Shown: one piece after another, positions 40,904 through 50,030 of the stretch
How positions within the stretch are numbered: position 1 is the stretch's first letter
How the letters are laid out: each line of letters starts with the position of its first letter
The notes under the pieces: model-generated
Told to the model about the DNA's origin: nothing
What the model saw: the letters and a program-made list of their open reading frames with translations, nothing else
Databases searched by the model: none
Assembly: GCA_003001795.1 (NCBI GenBank)
Contig: PVNI01000014.1
Location: 107,545 to 171,544, forward strand
Origin: Actinomadura viridilutea
GTDB taxonomy: Bacteria; Actinomycetota; Actinomycetes; Streptosporangiales; Streptosporangiaceae
Direction: 5' to 3'
Length of the DNA stretch: 64,000 nt
Translations under genes and position numbers: made by a program

Positions 40904-41980
40904 TCAGCGCACAGCGTGATGAGCGAGCTCCCGGTGCGGATCGTCGCCGAGCGGCACATGGTCGGTGTGGACGGTCGCCGCGGTGAGCCGCGGCACGGCG
41001 TGCATGAGGGCGTGCTCGGCGGCGACCGCGATCTCATGGGCTTCGACGACGGTCAGACGCGGGTCGACGACGATGTCGGCCTCCGCGCGCAAGTGGTGCC
41101 CGATCCAGCGCATCCGTACCTGGCCGACGCCGCGGACTCCGCCGACCCTCCGCAGCGCGGCCTCGGCGGCGTCCACCAGTGCCGGGTCCACCGAGTCCAT
41201 CAGGCGCCGGTAGACCTCGCGGGCCGCGTCCTTGAGCACCATGAGGATGGCCGCGGTGATGAGCAGGCCGACGACCGGGTCGGCGGCCTGCCAGCCGACG
41301 CCCGCTCCCGCGGCGCCGAACAGGACGGCCAGAGAGGTGAACCCGTCGGTGCGGGCGTGCAGGCCGTCGGCGACGAGGGCGGCCGAACCGATCCGGCGGC
41401 CGGTGCGGATGCGGTAGCGGGCCACCCACTCGTTGCCGAGGAAGCCGATCAGCGCGGCCGCGGCCACCGCCCACAGGTGGTCGATGTCGCGCGGGTCGAG
41501 CAGACGTTCCACCGCCTGGTACCCGGCCAGTGCCGACGAGGCGGCGATGGCGGCCACGATGACGATCCCCGCCAGGTCCTCGGCGCGGCCGTACCCGTAG
41601 GTGTACCGACGGTCGGCCGCCCGCCGGCCGATCAGGAAGGCGATGCCGAGAGGAACCGCCGTCAACGCGTCGGCCGCGTTGTGGACGGTGTCGCCCAGCA
41701 GCGCCACCGACCCCGACAGCGCGACGATCAACGCCTGGACGGCCGTGGTGAGCCCGAGTACGCCGAGGGACAGCCACAGGGTGCGCATGCCCTCGCGGGA
41801 GGTCTCCATCGCCGTGTCGACCTTGTCCGCGGCGTCGTGGCCATGCGGTGTCACAAGGTGCACGAGCCGGTGGCGGATGCGGCTCCAGCGTCCCTCGCCG
41901 TGATCGCGGCTCGCCTGGCCGTGACTGTGGTGGCGGTGGTCGTGGCCGTGGGGTTCGCAGATGCCGGGTTGCTGGCTCAC
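40904..41980 (-). CDS. Cation diffusion facilitator metal exporter
   Basis: The product is 358 aa from a GTG at 41980 with GGAAGG eight bases upstream. It has a His-rich N-terminus ('HGHDHRHHSHG'), six helices and a cytoplasmic C-terminal domain. Transport-site residues are visible as 'LLGDTVHNAADAL' (H-x3-D in helix 2) and 'ALVADGLHARTDGF' (D-x-x-H-x3-D in helix 5). This points to Zn2+ or a similar divalent metal. It is divergent from an ArsR-type sensor with a palindromic operator between them, the classic metal-efflux arrangement. Confidence 0.93.
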   Translation of the reverse strand: MSQQPGICEPHGHDHRHHSHGQASRDHGEGRWSRIRHRLVHLVTPHGHDAADKVDTAMETSREGMRTLWLSLGVLGLTTAVQALIVALSGSVALLGDTVHNAADALTAVPLGIAFLIGRRAADRRYTYGYGRAEDLAGIVIVAAIAASSALAGYQAVERLLDPRDIDHLWAVAAAALIGFLGNEWVARYRIRTGRRIGSAALVADGLHARTDGFTSLAVLFGAAGAGVGWQAADPVVGLLITAAILMVLKDAAREVYRRLMDSVDPALVDAAEAALRRVGGVRGVGQVRMRWIGHHLRAEADIVVDPRLTVVEAHEIAVAAEHALMHAVPRLTAATVHTDHVPLGDDPHRELAHHAVR

Positions 41981-42036
41981 GGGGCGCACCTTCCGGAGGC
42001 GAGCGGTTGGACGGGGGGTCGCGACTCCACCATTAT

Positions 42037-42052
42037 GTGCGTATGAACGCAC
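42037..42052. promoter_or_regulatory. ArsR-type operator between CDF and ArsR genes
   Basis: GTGCGT (42037-42042) and ACGCAC (42047-42052) form a perfect dyad around ATGA and overlap the presumed ArsR ATG at 42043. A CATTAT -10-like element (42031-42036) lies about seven bases upstream of that ATG, fitting a leaderless transcript blocked by bound repressor. Confidence 0.6.
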
Positions 42053-42402
42053 GCATGCATCTATCAGGTGCGCATGCCTCGCAGGAGCATGACGATGGCG
42101 AGCGGCTGGCGGTGGCGGTGGAGGTGCTGGGCCTGCTCGCCGACCGGACGCGCCTGACTCTGGTGCGGCGGCTGGGCGAGGGGGAGGCCGACGTGACCAC
42201 GCTGGTGAAGGCCTGCGCCGCGCCCCGCCCCGCGGTCAGCCAGCACTTGGCCCGCCTGCGCCTGGCCGGGCTCGTGACCGCCCGCAAGGAGGGCCGCCGG
42301 GTGATCTACGCGCTGCGCCACGGCCATCTGCGGCGGCTGGTCGACGAGGCGCTGAGCGCGGCCGACCACCAGCTGGGCCGGGTGGCGCCACACGACCGGT
42401 AG
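42043..42402 (+). CDS. ArsR/SmtB-family metal-sensing repressor
   Basis: The 119-aa protein has an ArsR winged helix ('LADRTRLTLVRRLGEGEADVTTL' region and 'PRPAVSQHLARLRLAGLV'). His residues cluster at the N-terminus ('MHLSGAHASQEHD') and at the C-terminus ('HGHLRRLVDEALSAADHQLG'). The D/H and H-x-x-E/H pattern on the last helix matches alpha5-type Zn/Co/Ni sensors. It probably represses the divergent CDF exporter. The next in-frame ATG (42055) is a possible alternative start; neither has a ribosome site, consistent with leaderless translation. Confidence 0.88.
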   Translation: MNARMHLSGAHASQEHDDGERLAVAVEVLGLLADRTRLTLVRRLGEGEADVTTLVKACAAPRPAVSQHLARLRLAGLVTARKEGRRVIYALRHGHLRRLVDEALSAADHQLGRVAPHDR

Positions 42403-43032
42403 GGCCCCGAATGCCGACGCACAGGTCCGCCCCTTCGGCATTCCCGCTGCCGCACATCGCCGACGCCGCCCGCGGCCGCAAGCACACGCACCGATGTGCG
42501 GGCATGTGGTGGCCATTGATCCGCTGCACGCGCAGGTAATGCTGCCGGACCCATCAACGGCTCCGTATGGCGCCCGCTCGATTAACCGTCACTCGCGCGC
42601 ACAGCGGCGCGATCGTAGTGGAGACGGCCAAGCAGCAGGCTTGTTGCAGGCGCTCCCAGTGCCAAGCATGGTCGTTGCGGCTCGGGTCGACCGCGGCGCA
42701 CGCGCTGGAGAACGTCGGGCGTGTCGAAAGCGGAGTCACCCGAGTCGCGGCCCGACGCGCGGCCTGGCAGCTCATCCACTACGTCGACGCGCAGCCGCGC
42801 TGAGGAGCGTCGTGATCGCGCTGTCTGTCCAGTTCACAGCGTCGCGATTGCGCCGGAGGCCGACCGGGCTCCTTGTAGGCGTTCCCGGACGGCCATGGTC
42901 GGCTCGACGCCGACTGGTGGTGCCGGAGGACTCGCAGCTCTGGACCGATCGACGCAGCCGCGCTGAGGGCTGTCGCAATCTCGGCGATAGCCGAACGACC
43001 AGCGGCTCCTGCGGTTCTGCGCCGCGCGGGGC
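42403..43032. other. Gene-free stretch with degenerate internal repeats
   Basis: No convincing gene is seen. GCAGCCGCGCTGAGG recurs near 42791 and 42955, each time in a similar context (TCGACGC before, then a run resembling GTCGYRATC). This suggests an old duplication of about 165 bp. A plus-strand frame from 42567 to 42803 is open but shows no family features. Confidence 0.4.
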
Positions 43033-43566
43033 TTACGAGGCGGCCCGCTGCGCGGCGCGGGCGCGGTGGCGCCGTACCGCGTCGCGGTTGCCGCATCGCT
43101 GGGAGCAGTAGCGCTGCCGCCCGTTGCGGGTGGTGTCGGCGAAGATCGTGGTGCACTCGGCGACCTCGCACCGGCGCAGCCGGTGCATGCCCCGTCCCGC
43201 CAGGTGCAGCGCCGTGCCGACGGAGATGAGGGCGAACAGCACGGAGCCGAGCGGCTGCCCGTCGTCGCGGTAGTGCAGGTGCCACCCGTCGCCCGCGTGG
43301 TCGGTCAGCCGCGGGTGGGCGGCGGCCTCCGCCAGCATCCGGTTGAGCAGCTCCGCGCGTTCGCGCTCGTCGGCGGCGTCGACGACCTTCTCCCAGGCGT
43401 CCAGCGCGGCCAGGGCGCGGTCGAGGTCCTCCGGCGTGACCGGCTGCTCCACCACCAGCCCGGCGGCCTGACAGCGGTCGGCGAGCTCCTGCGCGGAGGC
43501 CGGACGCCGGTTGGCCAGGTCGGCGGCGAGGTTCACGGCGTCCTCGCCGTAAGGGTTGAGGTGCAT
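43033..43566 (-). CDS. CGNR zinc-finger domain protein
   Basis: The product is 177 aa. It has a helical N-terminal domain ('NPYGEDAVNLAADLANRRP') and a C-terminal CGNR finger: 'RRCEVAECTTIFADTTRNG' and then 'RYCSQRCGNRDAVRRHRAR', with four Cys and the diagnostic C-G-N-R. These proteins are probable DNA-binding regulators. It is divergent from the MFS transporter gene at 43697, which it may control. The ATG at 43566 lacks a clear ribosome site; TAATGG just upstream could be a -10 of a leaderless mRNA. Confidence 0.9.
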   Translation of the reverse strand: MHLNPYGEDAVNLAADLANRRPASAQELADRCQAAGLVVEQPVTPEDLDRALAALDAWEKVVDAADERERAELLNRMLAEAAAHPRLTDHAGDGWHLHYRDDGQPLGSVLFALISVGTALHLAGRGMHRLRRCEVAECTTIFADTTRNGRQRYCSQRCGNRDAVRRHRARAAQRAAS

Positions 43567-43696
43567 AAGCCCATTACAGCAGGCTGGCCGGCATGACGCA
43601 CCGCACCGATGCGCGGCAGGCGGCCGCCGGCGCCGCCGAGCCCGGTCACCCGGCCCGTATCCGCCGCACGGCCGCGCAGGGCACGTGAGGCGCGGC

Positions 43697-44980
43697 GTGG
43701 TCCACGTCGATCGCGACCGCTCCGGCGGCCTGCCGCGCGGACAGGACGATCACACGTACGCCGCCGGGCGCACAGCCGACCCGTGGCGCTACCGGTGGGT
43801 GATCCTCGGCGTCGCCACCTTCACCCAGGCCGCCTCCGGGTTCTTCATGCAGGGCATCGGGGCGTTGGGCGTCCACCTCCAACGCGGCCTGGACCTGAGC
43901 ACCGCCCAGCTGGGCCTGCTCCTCTCGGCGTCCCAGCTGGTCCCCCTGGTCGGCCTGCTGGTGGCCGGGGAGCTGTTGGATCGCTGCGACGAGCGCTGGG
44001 TCGTCGGCATCGGCGCCGGCGTCGTCGCCGTCAGCCTGGCCGCGGGCAGCCTCGCGCCCGGATACGCGTCCCTGCTCCTCGTCCTGCTCGTCGTCGGCGC
44101 GGGCTACAGCACCGTCCAACCCGGCGGGAGCAAGTCGGTGGCGTCCTGGTTCGACGTGTCGCAGCGGGGGCTGGCCATGGGCATCCGCCAGGCGGGCCTT
44201 CCTCTGGGCGGTGTTCTAGCCGCGGCCGTGCTGCCCTTCCTCGCCACCGCCCTCGGCTGGCGGGCGACGCTCGTGGCGGGTGGACTCGTCGCGCTGCTGG
44301 GAGCCGTCGCCTTCATGGCGTTCTATCGCCGCCCGCCCGACCATGGCCCTTCCCAGGACGGCGGTCCCGACGGGGCGCGGTCGCGGGCCCCGCTGAAGTC
44401 CAGGTTGCGGATGCTGCGCGAACCGTCCATGGTCAAGATCCTGCTGTCCGGAACGAGCATGGTCTCGGTGCACGGCGGCCTGGGCGTCCTGACCGTGCTG
44501 CACCTCCACGAGACCGCCTCCGTCGGGGAGACCGCGGCGGCCCTCGTCTTCGTGGCGGTCCAGGCGGCGGGTGTCGCCGGCCGGATCTGCCTGGCGGCCT
44601 GGAGCGACCGCAGCGCATCCGGGCGCTACACCGTCGTCGCGGCCTGCATGATCGCCGTGGCCGCGGGGACGGCGGTGCTGATGACTCCGCTGGGACGTTC
44701 TCCCGCGGCGGCCTGCCTGCTGTTCGTCTGGCTCGGCTTCTTCGGGATCGGCTGGTACGGGCCGTGGGTCGCCTACGTGGCCGAGTCCGCTCCGCCGGGC
44801 AAGACGGGATTCGCGCTGGGCCTGGCCATGGCCGTCACCCAGATCGCCGTCATCCTGGCGCCGCCCGCGCTCGGCCTGCTGAGGGACCTGTCCCACAGTT
44901 TCACCCTGTGCTGGGGAGTCCTCTCCGCGGTGACCGCCGCGGTCGCGGTGGTCACCACCCGTGCGGGTCGCCGCCCGTGA
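43697..44980 (+). CDS. Major facilitator superfamily transporter
   Basis: The protein is 427 aa from a GTG at 43697 with GAGG six bases upstream; a GTG at 43685 is an alternative. It has twelve helices split by a cytoplasmic loop near residue 215. 'LAAWSDRSASGRYT' resembles the loop 8-9 motif, and 'QPGGSKSVASWFDVSQRGLAMGI' region is typical of CynX/NimT- or oxalate-formate-like MFS members. The substrate cannot be predicted. It is divergent from the CGNR regulator. Confidence 0.88.
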   Translation: MVHVDRDRSGGLPRGQDDHTYAAGRTADPWRYRWVILGVATFTQAASGFFMQGIGALGVHLQRGLDLSTAQLGLLLSASQLVPLVGLLVAGELLDRCDERWVVGIGAGVVAVSLAAGSLAPGYASLLLVLLVVGAGYSTVQPGGSKSVASWFDVSQRGLAMGIRQAGLPLGGVLAAAVLPFLATALGWRATLVAGGLVALLGAVAFMAFYRRPPDHGPSQDGGPDGARSRAPLKSRLRMLREPSMVKILLSGTSMVSVHGGLGVLTVLHLHETASVGETAAALVFVAVQAAGVAGRICLAAWSDRSASGRYTVVAACMIAVAAGTAVLMTPLGRSPAAACLLFVWLGFFGIGWYGPWVAYVAESAPPGKTGFALGLAMAVTQIAVILAPPALGLLRDLSHSFTLCWGVLSAVTAAVAVVTTRAGRRP

Positions 44981-45172
44981 GACCGCGGACAGGCGGACAC
45001 CGACGCTCGCCGCACCCCGGAGTGAGCGGCCGACCTGCGGCTTCGTAGGGTCGGAAACAGGGACTCCAGCGGCCCCCAGACACCGGTCAGAGAACGTCGT
45101 CACATCGCCCCGCCGTGTGCCGTCTCCCTGGCGGCAGACAAGATCAACCGATGCGATTCGAGGAGGCCGCGC

Positions 45173-46093
45173 ATGAAGGCCATCCGCGTCCATGACCGCG
45201 ACGCCGGCATCGACGGCCTGATGCTGGAGGACGCTCCGTACCCGCACGCCGCCGAGAACGACGTGATCGTCAAAGTGCACGCGGCCGGGTTCACGCCCGG
45301 GGAGCTCGGCTGGCCGGGCACCTGGACCGACCGCGCGGGCCGCGACCGCACGCCGACCATCCCCGGGCACGAGGTCTCCGGCGAGGTCGTCGAACTCGGG
45401 CTGGGCACCACCGGGCTGACCGTCGGGCAGCGCGTCTACGGGCTGACCGACTGGACGCGCGACGGGACGCTCGCCGAGTACGTGGCCGTGGAGGCGCGCA
45501 ACCTGGCTCCGCTGCCCGCGACGGTCGATCACGTCCAGGCGGCGGCGCTGCCGATCGCGGGACTGACCGCCTGGCAGGCCCTGTTCGACCACGGGCGGCT
45601 TCAGGTCGGGCAGACCGTGCTGATCCACGGCGCGGGCGGCGGCGTGGGGTCGGTCGCCGTCCAGCTGGCCCGCGAGGCCGGGGCCCGGGTCATCGGCACC
45701 GGCCGGGAACGCGACCGGAAGACCGTGCTCGACCTCGGCGCCGACGCGTTCGTCGACCTGGCGGCGGAGCGGTTCGAGGACGCCGGGCAGGTCGACCTCG
45801 TGCTGGACGTGATCGGCGGGGAGGTGCTGGAGCGTTCGGCGGCCGTCGTGCGCCCCGGCGGCACCCTGGTCGCCGTGGCGGCGCCGCCGAAGGCGACCCC
45901 GCCCGGCGTCCGCGCGGTGTTCTTCGTCGTCGAGCCGAACCGGGACCAGCTCGCCGAACTCGCCCGCCGGGTCCACCAGGGCCGGCTCCGGCCGCTGGTC
46001 GGCGGTGTCTACCCGCTGTCCGCGACCCGGCAGGCGTTCAGGGAAAAGACCGGCACTCCCGGCAAGGTCGTCATCCAGGTGGCCGACTCGTGA
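45173..46093 (+). CDS. Zinc-free quinone oxidoreductase-like MDR enzyme
   Basis: The 306-aa protein starts at an ATG with GAGGAGG seven bases upstream. It has an N-terminal GroES-like domain ('GHEVSGEVVELG') and a Rossmann domain with 'GAGGGVGSVAVQLAREAGA'. The structural and catalytic zinc Cys residues of alcohol dehydrogenases are absent, so it belongs to the NADPH quinone/enone reductase group. The substrate is unknown. It stands alone. Confidence 0.92.
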   Translation: MKAIRVHDRDAGIDGLMLEDAPYPHAAENDVIVKVHAAGFTPGELGWPGTWTDRAGRDRTPTIPGHEVSGEVVELGLGTTGLTVGQRVYGLTDWTRDGTLAEYVAVEARNLAPLPATVDHVQAAALPIAGLTAWQALFDHGRLQVGQTVLIHGAGGGVGSVAVQLAREAGARVIGTGRERDRKTVLDLGADAFVDLAAERFEDAGQVDLVLDVIGGEVLERSAAVVRPGGTLVAVAAPPKATPPGVRAVFFVVEPNRDQLAELARRVHQGRLRPLVGGVYPLSATRQAFREKTGTPGKVVIQVADS

Positions 46094-46365
46094 CAACAGC
46101 GCGGACAGGCTTCTGCTGACGAGCCGCCGTCCCCCGTCAACGAGGGAGAGGGGACTCGCAAGGCCGACGTGACGAATCTGCCGCCGCAGGCTGCCGCTTG
46201 AGGGATGTCCGGCGTCCATGCCGCTGGAACGCCCTTGGGGCCACCAGCGCTGGTCGTCCAGCGGCGTTCATGGCCTGCGGGGGCGCGGCTGCCGTTTGTG
46301 CCGCGCCATGGCATGGCAACTGTTTGGGTCTGGTGAGGACGCGGCGACGCTGAGACGCTTCGGCC

Positions 46366-47811
46366 GTGTTCTGCTGCGGGACGATTCACCCAAGCCGCCG
46401 GCAGCTGTTGGGCTTGGGCGCTCTCATGGCGGGCGCTTCATTGTTGCGCACTGAACAGGCGGATGCGGACGCCGTCCAGCCCGTCAACCTGGAACTGGTG
46501 ACGCTGACCGAGACCAGCGCAGTCATCACCTGGTACACCGGCGAACCCGGCACGGACGACGGCCTCGGCCGCATGAGGCCCGCCCCGGCCGACGGCGAAG
46601 TGGTGTACGGAACGCATCCGTCCCGGTTGACCCAGACCGTCGCAGAGGACGCCGACACCGCCTACCACTACGTGGAGCTGACCGGCCTGGAGCCGGGACG
46701 GACCTACTACTACCAGGCGCGTTCGCGCGGCAAGGCGGCCACGGCGACACCGCTGGTCGGCGGGCAGGCTGCGGGCGACCCGCTGGCCGGAGGCGTCTAC
46801 AGGTTCACCACCCCGCAGCCGCCGCCCGGCCGGTTCCTGTTCTCCATCGCCCTGTGCAACGACCTGCACCTGGGGGAGACCGTCGCGGGACTCGTCGGTC
46901 AGCTGCCGTGGATCAAGGGAATCGAGCAGGCGCCGGGCCGCCCGCCGTATCCCGACGTCATGGCGAAGGCCCTGGTGGAGGACGCTCGGCGGCGCGGAGC
47001 CACCTACCTGCTGGCGGCGGGCGACATCAGCGCGGAGGCCGAGCCCGAGGACGTGGCGCGCGCCAAACAGCTGCTCGACCGCTTCGGCGCCCACCGCCGC
47101 GACTACTTCGTGGCGCGCGGAAACCACGACCGCGCCCACGAAGGCTCCGACTACGCCTCCTGCAGCCCCGGCCGCTGGCAGGGCGGCGACTGCTTCCGCG
47201 ACGGCTTCTTCGACGGGGACGAGCCGACGTACTTCTCCCGCGACCTGCACGGCCTGCGCGTCATCGGCCTCGACACCTACGACAAACCCGGCGACGGCGG
47301 CGACGCGGGCGGACTGTCGGCCGAGCAGCTCGCCTGGTTCGAGCGCGAGCTCGCCGCCGACCGCGACCGTCCGACGATCGTGTTCGGGCACCATCCGCTG
47401 TTCGTGGAGAACGCGCCGCTCGCGCTCACCGGAAGCCAGTCGCTCGACCCCGGGCAGGCGCTCAGGATCCTGACCGCGTACGCGCGGACTCCCGGAGTGC
47501 TGCTGCACCACGCCGGCCACACCCATCGCAACCAGCGTTCGGTGTTCCCTCTCGCTCCTGCGGTGGTGCAGCAGGAGGTCGCAGCGGTGAAGGAATATCC
47601 CGGCGGCTTCACCCTCCTGCGCATTCACTCGGGCGGATACGCCCTGAACTTCTACAAGACGCGTGCGGAGCTCGCCCGCGAATGGAGCGAACGCAGCCGT
47701 CAGGAGCTGGCCGGTCTATGGCCGCAGCTTTCCTTCGGCTGCCGCGTCACCGACCGCAACAGCGTGGTGACCAGGGACCTGTCGGGAATCGGCCGCCCCG
47801 ACCCCACATGA
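46366..47811 (+). CDS. Exported metallophosphoesterase with purple-acid-phosphatase-like N-terminal domain
   Basis: The product is 481 aa from a GTG at 46366 with no strong ribosome site. A twin-arginine signal ('PSRRQLLGLGALM') is followed by a fibronectin-III-like domain at about 40-150 ('SAVITWYTGEPG', 'YHYVELTGLEPGRTYYYQ'). The calcineurin-type phosphatase has 'CNDLHLG' (D-x-H), 'LLAAGDIS' (GD), 'ARGNHDR' (GNHD), 'VFGHHPLF' and 'HHAGHTHRNQ' (GHTH). All metal ligands appear present. Tat export fits a metal-loaded enzyme. The substrate is a phosphomonoester or diester, not known. Confidence 0.88.
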   Translation: MFCCGTIHPSRRQLLGLGALMAGASLLRTEQADADAVQPVNLELVTLTETSAVITWYTGEPGTDDGLGRMRPAPADGEVVYGTHPSRLTQTVAEDADTAYHYVELTGLEPGRTYYYQARSRGKAATATPLVGGQAAGDPLAGGVYRFTTPQPPPGRFLFSIALCNDLHLGETVAGLVGQLPWIKGIEQAPGRPPYPDVMAKALVEDARRRGATYLLAAGDISAEAEPEDVARAKQLLDRFGAHRRDYFVARGNHDRAHEGSDYASCSPGRWQGGDCFRDGFFDGDEPTYFSRDLHGLRVIGLDTYDKPGDGGDAGGLSAEQLAWFERELAADRDRPTIVFGHHPLFVENAPLALTGSQSLDPGQALRILTAYARTPGVLLHHAGHTHRNQRSVFPLAPAVVQQEVAAVKEYPGGFTLLRIHSGGYALNFYKTRAELAREWSERSRQELAGLWPQLSFGCRVTDRNSVVTRDLSGIGRPDPT

Positions 47812-48333
47812 CGGACCCGCGCGCCAGATCGGTGTCTGGTTAGAAGGTGCGCGTCGTCGATCCAGCCGTGCCGGGCCGGCCATGCCAGCGTTCCGCCGAA
47901 CTGCTCGTCCACTCGTGCCAGGTACTTGTCGATGAGCGAGGCCTGGGATTGATGGGTGTCGGCCGGGCGCGAGTCCAGGACGAAGTCGCTGGTGACGACA
48001 TGGTCCGCGCATCGTCCTCACCTTCGACGTCCTCGCCGACGGACTCGCCCAGATCCTCACCGCCGTCCCGCGTGGTCTGGAACCACAGCGCCGCGGTGAG
48101 CGCATGACCGCGCGGCCTGGAAGAGGCGACACCCGCATGGGCGGACCACCTCACGAGCCGAGCGTATCGATCGGATTCGAGTCGCCGAGGACATCACACC
48201 TGACGGCCGGAAACGCCGACGAAGCGCTCGCCGCGAGTCGTGCTGATTGGCCGCCGCCTCAGGTGGTGTTCGCATGCATGGTGGGGTACGACCCGCGCCG
48301 AGCACGTCCCGGTGTTCCTCGCCGGACCGGTCG
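47812..48333. other. Spacer with coding-like debris on the minus strand
   Basis: Pieces such as 'ALTAALWFQTTRDGGEDLG' and, in another frame, 'DEQFGGTLAWPARHGWIDD' look coding on the minus strand but are separated by frame changes and have no start. I could not assign a family. Probably a decayed gene. Confidence 0.35.
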
Positions 48334-48573
48334 CAGCGCCACGTCGGGCCGGTACCCGCCGTGGTCGCCGTAGGCGTCGGTGACGGCGCGGCGGCGCAGG
48401 TCGGCCAGCCAGTCGGGGAACGGCTTGGCCGGTTCGCCGTCGACATGGCGCACGTAGCGGTACGGCTCCCAGTGCCATCTCAGGCACACGGTCTGCACCG
48501 ACATGACGCCGCCGCCGGGCATGCGGATGCGCCGCATCCCGGCAGGAGGGCGTGCCCAGCGGCAGACGCGCAT
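48334..48573 (-). pseudogene. Truncated AlkB-type dioxygenase fragment
   Basis: About 80 codons match the N-terminal half of actinobacterial AlkB (2-oxoglutarate/Fe-dependent DNA-alkylation repair): 'RMPGGGVMSVQTVCLRWHW', 'YRYVRHVDGEPAKPFPDWL' and 'AVTDAYGDHGGYRPDVAL'. The reading then leaves the family exactly before the 'INFYD...MGMHQD' block. The iron-binding His-x-Asp and distal His are therefore missing. Frames further downstream contain no remainder. It is a deletion pseudogene. Confidence 0.7.
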
Positions 48574-48619
48574 ACGAACGGCACCCGCCCCGCAGACCGC
48601 CTTACCAGCTGAGCGTCAT

Positions 48620-49063
48620 GGTCGGTTGGCAAAGTGAGAACCCATGGCGCACGGCGACTGGGCCGAACTGCGCAGCCGCGTTGAAGACGACGTCGGCGGT
48701 GGCCGGCTCCGCCTCGGACGCGTGACGTCTCGAGCGCGGCCCGCAGCCGCTCGCGACGAGCTGCGGCGGGGCGTTGAGAAAGGGCCGCCGGGGCGGGGTG
48801 GGGGCGCGCATGAGCAGTGGGGCTTGGAAGGGGTGCACGCCCCACCGGTCCGCGCAACTCGACGCGCTCGCTTCGAGCCTCCGCCGATGTCGAGGCCCGC
48901 CGCCACGGCGTCGCCTTGTTCTCGTCGAGACCGCCGAGCAGCGCGGCCTCGGTCTACAGCGCGGCCAGTGCGCGGAAGGAGCATGGCCATAGTCCGCACG
49001 TAAGATGCGGCACAGCGTCACCAGAGAGGGCGCCTTTCGGTCTACAGCCTCCTCTGCCGCATG
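48620..49063. other. Spacer without recognisable gene
   Basis: Open frames exist on both strands but are Arg/Pro/Ser-rich and lack start signals or family features. Nothing else is seen. Confidence 0.4.
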
Positions 49064-49846
49064 TCAGTAGGACCAGGAGTCTCGCTTGAGAGGGACGGTC
49101 AACAGCCATTGCACGCTGAGGAAGGTCCCGACGACCGCCGGTACTACGAACATCGCGTCTCGCCAGTCCTTAAGCAGATAGAACACAGCCACGCCGGCGA
49201 CATACCAACCAGCGAAGACGTAACCGGAGCTTTCGCCGATCGGGTAGAACAGCGCGCCGAGGAAGAGAAGCAGGCCAGCCCAGGCGATCATCCATCCAAG
49301 GAAGAACGGAATGAACAGCGAGAACCGTTTGCTCTCGGTGCCGACCGCGAGCCGGGTGACGTGGCCGCGCCACACCTGAGCGCGCCCCGACGTGCCGGGC
49401 TCGGCCTGGTCATACAGCTTCTTACCGACCTTCAGCTCCCGTCTCTTGCCGTCAGGCATGCGAATGGTCACGTAGTAGTGGGTCGTGGACGCGGCCGCTG
49501 CCCGCACGAGCGGCGCGTCCGAGACGGGCACGGCGTTCGCGGCGACCGGGACGAGCCTGATGAACGGCGGCATCGGGGGCGGCGGAGGCGGAGCCGGCGG
49601 CGGCTGGACAGGGTGCGGAGGGTCGTCCCTGTCCACGTGGACGGACCGGTCGACCACCGTCACGGTGACGGTGGCCACGCATTCCCGTTGGTCGCCGGGC
49701 ATGCGGGATTCGCAATGCGGCGCATGCTTGAAGCTGCGCATGTCGTCGTACATTTGAGACGCCGCCTCGCCGAACGTGATGGCCAGCAGCAGCCCGACCC
49801 CGCCGATGGCCAGCCGCGCAGCCGCCACGCCGACCGTATTCCACAT
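49064..49846 (-). CDS. Membrane protein with Pro-rich loop, function unknown
   Basis: The product is 260 aa. Helix 1 (about 5-28) is followed by a Cys-containing extracytoplasmic region ('CESRMPGDQRECVATVTVTV'), a Pro-rich linker near 80-95, and a domain with 'HYYVTIRMPDGKRRELKVG'. Three helices at about 180-250 end the protein ('FFLGWMIAWAGLLLFLGALF'). Two Cys residues could form a disulfide outside the cell. It resembles actinobacterial small membrane proteins of unknown function; no specific family is recognised. It is monocistronic. Confidence 0.75.
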   Translation of the reverse strand: MWNTVGVAAARLAIGGVGLLLAITFGEAASQMYDDMRSFKHAPHCESRMPGDQRECVATVTVTVVDRSVHVDRDDPPHPVQPPPAPPPPPPMPPFIRLVPVAANAVPVSDAPLVRAAAASTTHYYVTIRMPDGKRRELKVGKKLYDQAEPGTSGRAQVWRGHVTRLAVGTESKRFSLFIPFFLGWMIAWAGLLLFLGALFYPIGESSGYVFAGWYVAGVAVFYLLKDWRDAMFVVPAVVGTFLSVQWLLTVPLKRDSWSY

Positions 49847-50030
49847 GCCCCCATGGTGACCGTGCGGAATGCGCAGCGAAAAGGAATTATTACGGGCAGC
49901 GCCATCCCGACCGAAGCGGCCCGCCGCACGGCCATGTGAAGCGATGGCGCGGGATCGCCACGCGGTTCAGCCGATTCGACCGCAACTCCCGGGCAGCGAT
50001 CGTCCTGGTCACCATCCTGCTGTGAACTAG

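Noticed and set aside
42567..42803. 78-codon plus-strand frame in the 42.4-43.0 kb gap
   Set aside because: No ribosome site, no recognisable domain, and it lies in degenerate repeated DNA.
44355..44368. AGGACGGCGGTCCC, a one-mismatch DosR-type box
   Set aside because: It lies inside the MFS coding sequence; a few such matches are expected by chance in DNA this rich in G and C.
48585..48625. tRNA D-arm-like GCTCAGCTGGTAAG on the minus strand
   Set aside because: No anticodon stem, T-arm or acceptor stem can be formed around it, so it is not a tRNA.
48644..49003. Open frames on both strands around 48.6-49.0 kb
   Set aside because: Amino-acid make-up (Arg, Pro, Ser) is that of non-coding GC-rich DNA; no family features.
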